Origin: Lachnospiraceae bacterium
GTDB taxonomy: Bacteria > Bacillota > Clostridia > Lachnospirales > Lachnospiraceae
DNA length: 64,000 nucleotides
Assembly (NCBI GenBank): GCA_015056795.1
Contig: SVFO01000012.1
Span: 42,629 to 106,628, forward strand
Reading direction: 5' to 3'
Position numbers and translations under genes: made by a program. The notes below the pieces were generated by a model. That model was given only the letters and a program-made list of their open reading frames with translations. It made no database searches and was not told where the DNA came from. The number at the start of each line of letters is the position of its first letter. Position 1 is the stretch's first letter. This document shows, piece after piece, positions 53,010-61,245 of the stretch.

Positions 53010-53828
53010 ATGATCTACTTACTGTCATTCCGAATTAGTGACAGAGAGCTGACAAACCCCAATATTTATCCATACAACGTATTTCGAGGGAAAGCCGCGG
53101 AGCCATTTGTCTTTCAAGAGATCACGGTTTTTTATGGAAATAACGGTTCAGGAAAATCAACACTTTTAAATGTGATAGCAGATAAACTACAAATAGAGGG
53201 ACGAGAGAGGTGTACGAGCAACACCTTTGGAAGAGTCAGGTATTGTGATGAGTTTGTGGAAGAGTGCGGATATGATCTCGGGGATGATGAAGAAACGGGA
53301 CGAATGATTCGTTCCATTCCTAAGAAAAGCAGATATGTCAAGAGTGAGGACATCCTGTATGAGATTAAGAAAATCCAGCAGAGACAGGTTCTGGCGGAGG
53401 GTATGGAATACGACCTTCTAAAGATGGGAAAAAGCAAGGAGGAAATCCAGAAATATCTGGCACCGCAAGGAGGAATCGGCAGGCAGGGCATTATTGAGTA
53501 TGGGCAGGAGAAGTATTCGAATGGCGAGACGGCACTTCAGTATTTTGAAGACACGCTCGGGCCAGATGCATTATATCTGTTAGATGAACCCGAGGTTTCG
53601 CTTTCTCCGGCAAATCAAGTGAAGCTTGCCGATGAGATTAACAAGATGGCTAGATTCCTGAGATGTCAGTTTATCATCGCAACGCATTCGCCATTTATGC
53701 TTGGAACTTTGAATGCGAAAATCTACAATTTGGATCAGCCTGGTTGCGAGGAATGCAAATGGACTGAGCTGGAGAACGTCAGATACTTCTATGATTTTTT
53801 CAAGGCGAGAAGTAATGAATTTAAATAA
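53010..53828 (+). CDS. AAA/ABC-type ATPase, stand-alone
   Basis: 272 residues. YGNNGSGKSTLLNVIA near residue 44 is the Walker A, LYLLDEPEVSLSPANQ the Walker B with catalytic Glu, and ATHSPFMLG the switch histidine. The signature motif is weak (KYSNGE). This is the ATPase type of the AAA_21/OLD-like group, used in DNA-related or defence proteins, but no nuclease or TOPRIM domain is fused. The start is ATG 53010 behind GGGAGGGGG. The neighbours, a decayed glycosidase and a radical SAM gene, give no clear hint of its role. Confidence 0.82.
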   Translation: MIYLLSFRISDRELTNPNIYPYNVFRGKAAEPFVFQEITVFYGNNGSGKSTLLNVIADKLQIEGRERCTSNTFGRVRYCDEFVEECGYDLGDDEETGRMIRSIPKKSRYVKSEDILYEIKKIQQRQVLAEGMEYDLLKMGKSKEEIQKYLAPQGGIGRQGIIEYGQEKYSNGETALQYFEDTLGPDALYLLDEPEVSLSPANQVKLADEINKMARFLRCQFIIATHSPFMLGTLNAKIYNLDQPGCEECKWTELENVRYFYDFFKARSNEFK

Positions 53829-53889
53829 TCATATTAGTGAGTGCTTTTGAATGCATGTGACAGTGTATGAGATGGAGGTGAAGCCGAGA

Positions 53890-54978
53890 ATGGATCAGAA
53901 CTTTGACATTCAATCTTATATGACAAAGGGCGTTGAGAGGATTGTTGCTGACGCAATTAAGGCAACAATCAAGAATCCCAGGGAAAGCGCTTTTATGCTG
54001 AGATTTGCTGCTGCAAGCAGGGCGGCTTCCAAAAAGAGGGCAGAACTGGAAAAGAATGGGGAACATATTCCACCATTTTTGATCGCCAGCATCACCAGCA
54101 AGTGTAATCTGCACTGTGCAGGGTGCTATTCCCGTTGCAATCATGCCACGGTGGATGCAGAGCCAGTGGCGCAGCTGACAAGCGATGAGTGGCTCCGTAT
54201 TTTCACTGAGGCGGATGATCTAGGGATCAGTTTTATATTGCTTGCGGGCGGAGAACCGATGCTTAGGCGTGACATTATCGAGGCAGCTGGAAAGCGCCAG
54301 AACATCTTGTTTCCGATCTTTACGAATGGAACCTTCTTGGATGACAAATATCTCACGCTGTTTGATCAGTCACGAAATCTGATCCCCATTATGAGCATTG
54401 AGGGAAACAGAGAGGTAACGGATGCCAGAAGGGGAAAAGGAGTATATGACCGCCTGATCAGTAACATGGATGCCTTTCAAAAGAGGGGCCTGATTTTTGG
54501 AGCATCTGTTACGGTTGCAACGGAAAACTTAAAGGAAGTGTCATCGGATTCCTTTATCGAGACTCTTGCTTCCCGCGGATGCAAGGCTGTCATTTTCGCA
54601 GAATTTGTTCCTGTGACTGAAGAGAGCAAGGAGCTTGCGCCAGGAGACGAAGAGAGAGAGTATTTGGCGAATGAGATTGCCCGCCTTCGCGAGCAGTATC
54701 CTGAGATGGTATTTGTTTCATTTCCAGGTGATGAAAAGAGCTCCGGTGGATGTCTTGCAGCCGGCAGAGGCTTTTTCCATATCAATTCACATGGTGGTGC
54801 AGAACCGTGTCCCTTCTCACCATTTTCGGATGTCAATATTCGGGATAAGGGCCTAAAGGAGGCAATGAATTCTCCGTTGTTTACCTCTCTTAGATCAGGT
54901 GATCTTTTGTCCGATGACCATAAGGGTGGATGCGTACTGTATGAAAAACGCGAACAGGTAGAGGCGCTATTAAGATAA
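53890..54978 (+). CDS. Radical SAM protein with C-terminal cysteine motif
   Basis: 362 residues. TSKCNLHCAGCYSRC near residue 80 gives the CxxxCxxC cluster site; LLAGGEPMLRRD is the SAM-binding GGE motif. The C-terminal part has CLAAGRGFFHINSHGGAEPCPF and a late Cys, resembling a SPASM-like second cluster. The family includes peptide-modifying enzymes, but no precursor peptide was found next to it. ATG 53890 has GGAGGTG nine bases ahead; two earlier in-frame ATGs (53851, 53869) are less well placed. Confidence 0.85.
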   Translation: MDQNFDIQSYMTKGVERIVADAIKATIKNPRESAFMLRFAAASRAASKKRAELEKNGEHIPPFLIASITSKCNLHCAGCYSRCNHATVDAEPVAQLTSDEWLRIFTEADDLGISFILLAGGEPMLRRDIIEAAGKRQNILFPIFTNGTFLDDKYLTLFDQSRNLIPIMSIEGNREVTDARRGKGVYDRLISNMDAFQKRGLIFGASVTVATENLKEVSSDSFIETLASRGCKAVIFAEFVPVTEESKELAPGDEEREYLANEIARLREQYPEMVFVSFPGDEKSSGGCLAAGRGFFHINSHGGAEPCPFSPFSDVNIRDKGLKEAMNSPLFTSLRSGDLLSDDHKGGCVLYEKREQVEALLR

Positions 54979-55098
54979 ATCCAGAACAATACGCAAATCT
55001 TTGCTATACTAATGAAGAGAGTTATCAGCAAAGCAAAGAAATAGAGAAGGAGTGATTAGACAAAAATCTACCAAAACAGATAATTTGTCTACTATTTT

Positions 55099-56148
55099 AT
55101 GAATGCAAAAGAGATTGTAACGCTTTTTTTTCGTGAGCCTGTAAATAACATGAATATCATAAATACCAGCCATGGAGAGGAAGATTTTAGAATAACGCTT
55201 ATTGTCGAGTTTGAAAAACAAAAGGCCGTAGTTAAGATATCTTCCAATGGCTTCAGCGATGAAAAACATCTTGTTTTGTGGGAAAGAATTGCTAGGCAGT
55301 ATCGTGATCTGGGATACTACTGTCCTCAGTTTATCCGCGCTCTAGACGGTTCCTACCCAAAAGTACAGTATGAGGGAAGAGAATGCATTGCATGGGCAGA
55401 AGAATATTCTAAATATAGATCAGCAAGAGAATTGATCAAAGAAAAATACGCAGACACACATCTTGTTAAGGATGGGTGGTATTCCTTCCTTGAGGATGCC
55501 ATGATCATGGATGCCAAGGTGGCAGCCTGCCATTTTGATTATACGGATCTTCCCTCTGCGTATTGCATGTTTGAGCTGTTTGATCCCAATGATGAAACGG
55601 ACGAAACGACGGAAGATGCCATGAAATGGTTGAACGTAGCCCAAACACTTCCGAACGAATTCTTGGAAAGAGTAGAGAGGATTTGGAATCGTTGGACGAA
55701 GGCCAGAAAAGAATTGGAAGAGATCTATCATCAACTGCCAACATCGGTTTTTCAAGCAGACATTAATGATACGAATGTTCTCTTAGACGAGTCTGGTAAT
55801 TTCAAGGGAGTTTATGATTTTAACATCGGCGGGAAAGAGGTATATATCAATTACATTATCCGTCAGGCCCCTTATGTTTCTACATGGGATGAATACGAGG
55901 AGCTGGAGCAAGAAGACGTATTTCTAAAGAGAGTACTTCATGCGTTAAGCATTGCAAAAAAAATCTATTCCTTTACAGATTTGGAAAAGAAAGCTGCGCC
56001 TTTGCTCTATAAATGTATCCGGCCACTATGGTGGGCAGCTTCAGAGGAACTGAAAGAAGCTGGGAATGATAAAGACAAAATTATCCGTCATCTGGATAAA
56101 GTCGAATTTGAGCAAACACGAGAGATTGATTTTTCAAAATACATGTAA
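55099..56148 (+). CDS. APH-like phosphotransferase
   Basis: 349 residues of protein-kinase-like fold. VFQADINDTNVLLDE stands at the catalytic loop (HxDxxxxN with Gln for His) and VYDFNIGG at the metal-binding Asp position, so the site is plausible though unusual. The N-terminal lobe has ITLIVEFEKQKAVVKIS with the ATP-anchoring lysine. The substrate could be an antibiotic, a sugar or a small metabolite. The ribosome site is weak; TGCTATACT at about 55000 may be an extended -10 box. Confidence 0.78.
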   Translation: MNAKEIVTLFFREPVNNMNIINTSHGEEDFRITLIVEFEKQKAVVKISSNGFSDEKHLVLWERIARQYRDLGYYCPQFIRALDGSYPKVQYEGRECIAWAEEYSKYRSARELIKEKYADTHLVKDGWYSFLEDAMIMDAKVAACHFDYTDLPSAYCMFELFDPNDETDETTEDAMKWLNVAQTLPNEFLERVERIWNRWTKARKELEEIYHQLPTSVFQADINDTNVLLDESGNFKGVYDFNIGGKEVYINYIIRQAPYVSTWDEYEELEQEDVFLKRVLHALSIAKKIYSFTDLEKKAAPLLYKCIRPLWWAASEELKEAGNDKDKIIRHLDKVEFEQTREIDFSKYM

Positions 56149-56180
56149 GGAATGCTGGGAAGAAAGCGGATGGTACAAGA

Positions 56181-56891
56181 ATGAGTGATCATAGACAATC
56201 TATTCAAAAACAGACTTTGAGGTATGGAATCACAGTATTTGTATTACTATTAATCAGCCATGTGTTGGTTGAACAGATATTTTTCGTGAAACTATTATTA
56301 AGTATTGCTGATCTGAAATTTTGGGAATTCTATTTTGATCCAATCTACTATACTGTTTTCGCTATTATTTTCATAGTGATTCAGAGGAGGCAGCTGATCG
56401 AAAGCCTGCAGGATTATCGTAAAAACTATAAGAAGTATTTACCGCATGTTAGTATCTCAGTGCTAATTATGTTCCTGTTGATCATCATTGTTGCCATTAC
56501 ACTTAGCAGTTTAGGAATAGGAGATAGTTCTAACGAAACAGCAATTAGTGAAGCGGTCAAAGCAAGCCCTATCATTGAAGGAGCCACGGCATTGTTGATT
56601 GGGCCATTTGTAGAGGAAATGGTTTTTCGAGGCTTTATTTACGAAATAGTTAGAAGGAAAATAAAGGATAACAGAAAGCTACTGATATGTCTGTGGATAT
56701 TAATCGCTTCTGTATTGTTTACGTTACACCATTGTAATTTGGAAGACTTTAAGAGTCTGAAGGCAATGGCAAGCTATCTGATCGTATTTGTAGAAGGTCT
56801 TGTTATGACGGGACTATACGAAAAGGATAGGAATATCTTTTCAAGTTTGTTACTTCATTGCATCATAAATGTCTTAGCTTTTATGAATTAA
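56181..56891 (+). CDS. CPBP-family intramembrane metalloprotease
   Basis: 236 residues with about six membrane helices. EEMVFRG carries the EExxxR motif, FTLHHCN the FxxxH motif and HCIINV the HxxxN motif of the CAAX/CPBP protease family. In Firmicutes such proteins often give immunity to bacteriocins or process membrane proteins; no bacteriocin gene was seen beside it. ATG 56181 lies 32 bases after the kinase stop, perhaps in the same transcript. Confidence 0.88.
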   Translation: MSDHRQSIQKQTLRYGITVFVLLLISHVLVEQIFFVKLLLSIADLKFWEFYFDPIYYTVFAIIFIVIQRRQLIESLQDYRKNYKKYLPHVSISVLIMFLLIIIVAITLSSLGIGDSSNETAISEAVKASPIIEGATALLIGPFVEEMVFRGFIYEIVRRKIKDNRKLLICLWILIASVLFTLHHCNLEDFKSLKAMASYLIVFVEGLVMTGLYEKDRNIFSSLLLHCIINVLAFMN

Positions 56892-56979
56892 TGCCATGGG
56901 AGCCCGTCTATCCTGACGAGCTCTTTTCCTATGCCAGTTATCGTTTTTTTTCCTTGTTCTCGCACCAAATACTATATTG

Positions 56980-57008
56980 TTGACACGTGAATATTTACGT
57001 GATAATAT
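56980..57008 (+). promoter_or_regulatory. Predicted promoter of the TetR gene
   Basis: TTGACA (56980-56985), 17 bases, TAATAT (57003-57008). The spacer and -10 box lie inside the palindromic operator. Confidence 0.55.
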
Positions 57009-57039
57009 TCATGATGAAGAATTTGACGGAAATATTCAC
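56987..57039. promoter_or_regulatory. Palindromic operator, probable TetR binding site
   Basis: TGAATATT (56988-56995) and AATATTCA (57004-57011) are a perfect inverted repeat over an 8-base gap, overlapping the promoter. A further half-site, AATATTCAC, is at 57031-57039. The placement fits autorepression by the TetR-family protein encoded 66 bases downstream. Confidence 0.65.
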
Positions 57040-57104
57040 TAAATTAATTATGCGGATGTTTTATGTGTAATTTAATGCAAATGTTTTGAGAAAGGAGAAC
57101 AAGA

Positions 57105-57692
57105 ATGGCTGGTGGTTTTTCCGAAAGGGAAAGGGAAGAAATAGGACAAAGGCTTTTGAACTCAGGGTATGAACTGAGTACCGAGATCGGTTTAAAGAAG
57201 ATGACGGTTGCTATGATTGCAAAGAATTCTGGAATTGCAGTTGGTTCCTTTTACAATTTCTATGCTTCCAAGGAAGACTTTGTAGTCGCGATGATCAGGG
57301 ATACGGAAGTGAGATTTGAACGGGAGATGGCGTCGCATTTCTCCAAGGATGGTACGATCACACTGAAAAGATTCCTGGAGGTTTTCCGAGAGAATTTTAG
57401 GCCTGAACAGAATATTCTTCTTCGAATGAAGTTGGATGATTGGGTTTGGCTGAAATCTCATATAACAGACAGTTCTTACTTTGATCAGCCGAATGATCTT
57501 AAAAAATTCGAATTCATATCTGCAAAAATAAAAGGAATCAGACAAGATGCCAACCCAGGCGTGGTTGTCAACTTCATCAAGTCCATTTATGCCTTGTATC
57601 AGAACAGGGATACGTTGTTTGAGGAAGCTCTTCAGATCAACGTTGATTTGATTTTTGATTCTATTTACAGATATTTAAAGGAGGTGCGTTAA
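57105..57692 (+). CDS. TetR/AcrR-family transcriptional regulator
   Basis: 195 residues. The N-terminal helix-turn-helix region (about 20-60) reads GLKKMTVAMIAKNSGIAVGSFYNFYASKEDF, the standard TetR pattern. The C-terminal ligand-binding part is divergent. It probably represses its own operon, with the next gene, through the palindrome in front of it. AAAGGAG precedes the ATG. A membrane protein follows with a four-base gap. Confidence 0.92.
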   Translation: MAGGFSEREREEIGQRLLNSGYELSTEIGLKKMTVAMIAKNSGIAVGSFYNFYASKEDFVVAMIRDTEVRFEREMASHFSKDGTITLKRFLEVFRENFRPEQNILLRMKLDDWVWLKSHITDSSYFDQPNDLKKFEFISAKIKGIRQDANPGVVVNFIKSIYALYQNRDTLFEEALQINVDLIFDSIYRYLKEVR

Positions 57693-57695
57693 GTT

Positions 57696-58190
57696 ATGAT
57701 CATACCTATGATACTTTTTGAAGGAATTGTGTTAAGCTTTGTCATTCTTATTGCCTGCGTAGTTGGAATAGCCAACGGGCCCGTAGGCCTAGTTTCCTTA
57801 TACGAAAAAGAAGTCTGGGACAGATGTATAGAAAATGGTCTTACTACGGAAGAGAGGATTAAGAAGAACGCCAACATGTGTAAGCTTATTACGCTTCCTC
57901 TCATGCTTATTGTCGTTTTGCTTTCTGCCTATGGCATCAATGGTGCAAGAACATTCTGGGAAGGCTTTATCCAGATGACGATTATTTTGCTTATTGAAGG
58001 ACTATTTGATCGCCTGTTTATTGACTGGTACTGGGTAGGGAAGACGAAGGCTTGGAACATAGAAGGGACGGATGATCTGAGACCTTACATCTATGGAAAA
58101 ACTCTTATTATGAAATGGGTCGGCACATTGATTGGATATCCTGTGATTGCCGCCATGCTGGCAGGGATTATGTCATTCCTATTGAATTGA
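57696..58190 (+). CDS. Predicted membrane protein, TetR partner
   Basis: 164 residues with four hydrophobic helices (about 5-27, 68-84, 91-110 and 139-162) and a cytoplasmic loop KEVWDRCIENGLTTEERIKKN. I do not recognise a named family. The ATG sits behind AGGAGGTGCG, which is inside the end of the tetR gene, so the two are cotranscribed and the regulator likely controls this protein. A transport or stress role is possible but unproven. Confidence 0.82.
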   Translation: MIIPMILFEGIVLSFVILIACVVGIANGPVGLVSLYEKEVWDRCIENGLTTEERIKKNANMCKLITLPLMLIVVLLSAYGINGARTFWEGFIQMTIILLIEGLFDRLFIDWYWVGKTKAWNIEGTDDLRPYIYGKTLIMKWVGTLIGYPVIAAMLAGIMSFLLN

Positions 58191-58261
58191 CTGGAGTTTC
58201 CTCTTTTGATATACTTTAAGAGAGGGTTTTAAAACACGGCAGTGACGATAGGAGATAGAGA

Positions 58262-59002
58262 ATGATGAAAAATATAAGGGTTAAAGGATTGTTGACGATT
58301 GGACTGATGATGGTCATGATTTGTTCGTGCACGGATAAGAGTACCCAAATGACGAGAGATGATGTAAGTAGCGTTGTCAGCAGTGAAGAAGTTGAATTCA
58401 GCAAAACAACTGATATGACCGAAGAAACGGAAATGCAGGCTAGCGGAGCATTTTCTGACAATACGCTTGGTTCTATTTATCAGTTGATCAGCGATGTTAT
58501 GGGTGAAGATTTGAATACGGCAGAAAAGATGATCGGAGAATTCTTTGATATTGAACTGAAAGATAGAACTGGTTCGATGATGACAAGTGAAAGAATGGAC
58601 ATTGTTACTACGATACATTCCTATGCTCAGATTTTAAGCAAGGATTCGGTTAGATTTAATGGTATGGAAATTTGGACAGACAAGGAAAACGGTCAGATCA
58701 GAAGGGTGAGTTTAACATGCACAAATACGAGCTATACAGCCTTTCCCATTGAAGATACGCCTGAGTTTAGGGATGAGATTAAAAGATTGAATGTAGATAT
58801 GAATGATGAGTTTAAGCTCGCAAAAGGGGAACCGTTCCAAACAGGGGATTTAGCGGGGGATGATGACTCAATATATAATTTTTACAAAGTATCTGATAAC
58901 TGCCTGGCATCCATAGAAATTCGTGATTTTACCGAGCCAGACGGAAATGGTTTGTTATCAACGAGCATTATCTTGGCTGATTGCGAAATTCTTTTACGTT
59001 GA
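58262..59002 (+). CDS. Putative lipoprotein, unknown function
   Basis: 246 residues with a signal sequence and lipobox MICSC near residue 23. The mature part is acidic and Ser/Thr-rich at first (ETEMQASGAF), then folds from about residue 60 (LGSIYQLISDVMGEDLNTAEKMIGEF). No known domain is recognised. GATAGGAGAT precedes the ATG, and a TGATATACT about 40 bases upstream may be a -10 box, so it is probably a single-gene unit. Confidence 0.75.
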   Translation: MMKNIRVKGLLTIGLMMVMICSCTDKSTQMTRDDVSSVVSSEEVEFSKTTDMTEETEMQASGAFSDNTLGSIYQLISDVMGEDLNTAEKMIGEFFDIELKDRTGSMMTSERMDIVTTIHSYAQILSKDSVRFNGMEIWTDKENGQIRRVSLTCTNTSYTAFPIEDTPEFRDEIKRLNVDMNDEFKLAKGEPFQTGDLAGDDDSIYNFYKVSDNCLASIEIRDFTEPDGNGLLSTSIILADCEILLR

Positions 59003-59135
59003 ACTAAACAAACTATTTAGTTTCAGGTAATTGATATTTTTTGTATGTCAAGTAGGGAGACTCTTTTCCTGGCTCGATGAATGGTGTATAATAAAGAGCT
59101 GAGACACGGAGAGTAACAAATGCGAGGTGAACGAT

Positions 59136-59915
59136 ATGAATGTACAGGTATGGATGGGCATCATGTTGCCCTTTTTGGGAACCAGCCTTGGGGCAGCGAT
59201 GGTGTTTGCACTAAAAGACAAAATTTCCGATAGCGTTCAACGCATGCTCACTGGCTTTGCGGCAGGTGTGATGGTGGCGGCTTCGTTCTGGAGTCTTTTA
59301 CAGCCTGCGCTGGACGGTGCGGAGGGCATGGGGAAGCTGTCCTTCCTTCCTGCTGCCGTGGGGTTCCTGGTCGGTATAGGCTTTTTGCTGTTGCTGGACA
59401 ACGTAACGCCGCACATGCACATGGACGAACAGTCAGAGGGTCCGAAAAGCAACCTAAAGCGCACGACTAAGCTGATTCTTGCCGTGACGCTTCATAACAT
59501 CCCGGAAGGCATGGCAGTGGGCGTGGTCTATGCAGGTTGGGTCGCCGGAGAAACGGGTGTCAGTCGGGCAGCTGCTTTTACGCTGGCGCTTGGCATTGCT
59601 CTTCAGAATTTCCCGGAGGGAGCGATCGTGTCCATGCCGCTCAGGGCAGCAGGCATGCCGAAGGTCAAAACCTTTTGGTATGGCGTCTTATCTGGTATTG
59701 TCGAACCCATAGCGGCATTGCTCACCATTGTAGCGGCAAGCGCCGTAGTTTCGATTTTGCCTTACATGCTGGCCTTCGCCGCCGGTGCCATGATGTATGT
59801 GGTGGTGGAGGAATTAATCCCGGAGATGTCCGAAGGAAAACACTCCAATGTAGGTACGGTGGCATTTTCGTTAGGTTTTGTATTGATGATGGCGCTGGAC
59901 GTGGCATTGGGATAG
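59136..59915 (+). CDS. ZIP-family divalent metal transporter
   Basis: 259 residues with eight membrane helices. The metal-binding motifs HNIPEGMAVG (helix 4) and LQNFPEGAI (helix 5) are intact, and a His/Met-rich loop HMHMDEQ lies between helices 3 and 4. ZIP proteins bring zinc, iron or manganese into the cytoplasm; this one is closest to the ZupT/GufA type. ATG 59136 is well spaced from GAGGTG; GTG 59127 is within that site. A TATAAT with TG extension lies near 59090 and an intrinsic terminator follows. Confidence 0.92.
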   Translation: MNVQVWMGIMLPFLGTSLGAAMVFALKDKISDSVQRMLTGFAAGVMVAASFWSLLQPALDGAEGMGKLSFLPAAVGFLVGIGFLLLLDNVTPHMHMDEQSEGPKSNLKRTTKLILAVTLHNIPEGMAVGVVYAGWVAGETGVSRAAAFTLALGIALQNFPEGAIVSMPLRAAGMPKVKTFWYGVLSGIVEPIAALLTIVAASAVVSILPYMLAFAAGAMMYVVVEELIPEMSEGKHSNVGTVAFSLGFVLMMALDVALG

Positions 59916-59972
59916 ATGCATACTTATCGAAACGATCATGTTTCTTGGCAAAGCAAATGCATAAATTTGCGA

Positions 59973-60005
59973 AGATCTCGGAACAAAAATTCCGGGATCT
60001 TTTTG
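59973..60005 (+). terminator. Intrinsic terminator of the ZIP gene
   Basis: AGATCTCGGAA (59973-59983) pairs with TTCCGGGATCT (59990-60000) with one G-U pair across CAAAAA, followed by five T. Confidence 0.88.
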
Positions 60006-60234
60006 CGTTCCTGCCTGCTTGGAATTGACCGAAGTTTTCATATTTGCTATACTTAAAATGATAAAATTAAAATTTGGAGATTTTATGCAAAGAACAAGTT
60101 GAACGGAGAGGACTCTCTATTATGAATACTGAAAAAGCGAAGTCCTATATTGTAAGTATTGGCGAATAAGGAGGGTTTGCCTTTGGCAAGCTCGAATCTA
60201 AGTTTAATGACTAATAAAAAGGAGAGAAGAACAA

Positions 60235-61014
60235 ATGGGTTTATTTAGTGTTTTTAAGAAGAATAAAGAGAATGAGAATCTTGAGGGAAATGGTGGTTTC
60301 TTAGAAAACTATTTCAAATCAAGATTTAAGATAGATACGGATCATATTACATATTCCAATAATGACATTGCCAGAATAGAAAAGAATTGTGAAATTCTGG
60401 AAAAAATGGGAATGCCAAGCTATAAAGAATTGAAACTCGTACCTGTTGATTCTATTGTAGAAATAGAGGAAAAACAGGAATTAGTATTGCATTTAATTTT
60501 TGATTTCTTTGTAGGAAGAAAGGCGTTCAATAGATTAAATAATAGGGGAGATATGGATGATGCGGACGTTATGATGCTGGCATTGAAATATGCTCCGGAA
60601 TTTAATCAATTATCGAGTTATTTATCAGAAATATCAAAAGGAAACGTTGAGGAGAATCAATTATACGAATTAGCAACTTTGGGTGAACAGGCTAGAGTAT
60701 TAGCATGGGTATTGGGATTAGCTGAGAAACCTGTTGAAACGGAATTGACTTTAGGAAGTAATTTAGTATATATATTTGAGAAATATGAGGGCATCAAAGC
60801 GCTTATTGAAGGAAGCAATCTTATTTCAAAAGACGAAATTATGGAATATGCTGATTATATTTCAAGATTAGATTTCTATTGTATGGAACTTATGTTATCA
60901 AAAAAAGATACAAAAGAATTAAAAGATTTGAAATTAGATTGTATTCGCGAGCATAAATCTGCAATAGATAAGGTAACGTCGTTTAGTATGGATAAGTATT
61001 TCATTTCAAAGTAA
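60235..61014 (+). CDS. DUF4272 domain protein
   Basis: 259 residues, soluble, with KNCEILEKMGMPSYKELKLVP followed by HLIFDFFVGRKAFNRL and later AWVLGLAEKPVE, the pattern of DUF4272. The function is unknown. Codon use is clearly more AT-rich than in the cob and division genes, hinting at different ancestry. AAAAGGAGAG is well placed before ATG 60235. The 205 bases upstream hold a broken-looking 15-codon frame (60122-60169), perhaps a relic of a deleted gene. Confidence 0.78.
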   Translation: MGLFSVFKKNKENENLEGNGGFLENYFKSRFKIDTDHITYSNNDIARIEKNCEILEKMGMPSYKELKLVPVDSIVEIEEKQELVLHLIFDFFVGRKAFNRLNNRGDMDDADVMMLALKYAPEFNQLSSYLSEISKGNVEENQLYELATLGEQARVLAWVLGLAEKPVETELTLGSNLVYIFEKYEGIKALIEGSNLISKDEIMEYADYISRLDFYCMELMLSKKDTKELKDLKLDCIREHKSAIDKVTSFSMDKYFISK

Positions 61015-61095
61015 AATCCTGTTGAGGCGATTCTTTTTTGCATAAGGCGCTGTTAGCAGTGAAATGATGATTCCAAGATCCTTAAGGAGATTTCT

Positions 61096-61245
61096 ATGGT
61101 TTATCATGAAAAGAAATATAATAAGATAAGAAAAGCAGAAATGAAGGATTTGGCCGGGAGAAAAGAAATTGGAAGAAGATACGACGGAATACCTTGTGCT
61201 CTTAAGAAAAAAGAATTCATAAGAAAGGAAAAACTGTATGGATAA
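61096..61245 (+). CDS. Small basic ORF overlapping the start of the GH3 gene
   Basis: 49 codons from ATG 61096 to TAA 61243-61245. AAGGAG lies six bases before the ATG. The peptide (MVYHEKKYNKIRKAEMKDLA and on) is rich in Lys and Arg and has one Cys. Its stop lies within the first codons of the downstream beta-glucosidase (8-base overlap), a layout fit for translational coupling. It could be a leader peptide, a small protein or chance; I recognise no family. Confidence 0.45.
   Translation: MVYHEKKYNKIRKAEMKDLAGRKEIGRRYDGIPCALKKKEFIRKEKLYG

Noticed and set aside
53010..54978. Defence or peptide-modification island formed by the AAA ATPase and radical SAM gene
   Set aside because: No nuclease, toxin, precursor peptide or exporter was found alongside, and the two genes have separate ribosome sites with no sign of coupling.
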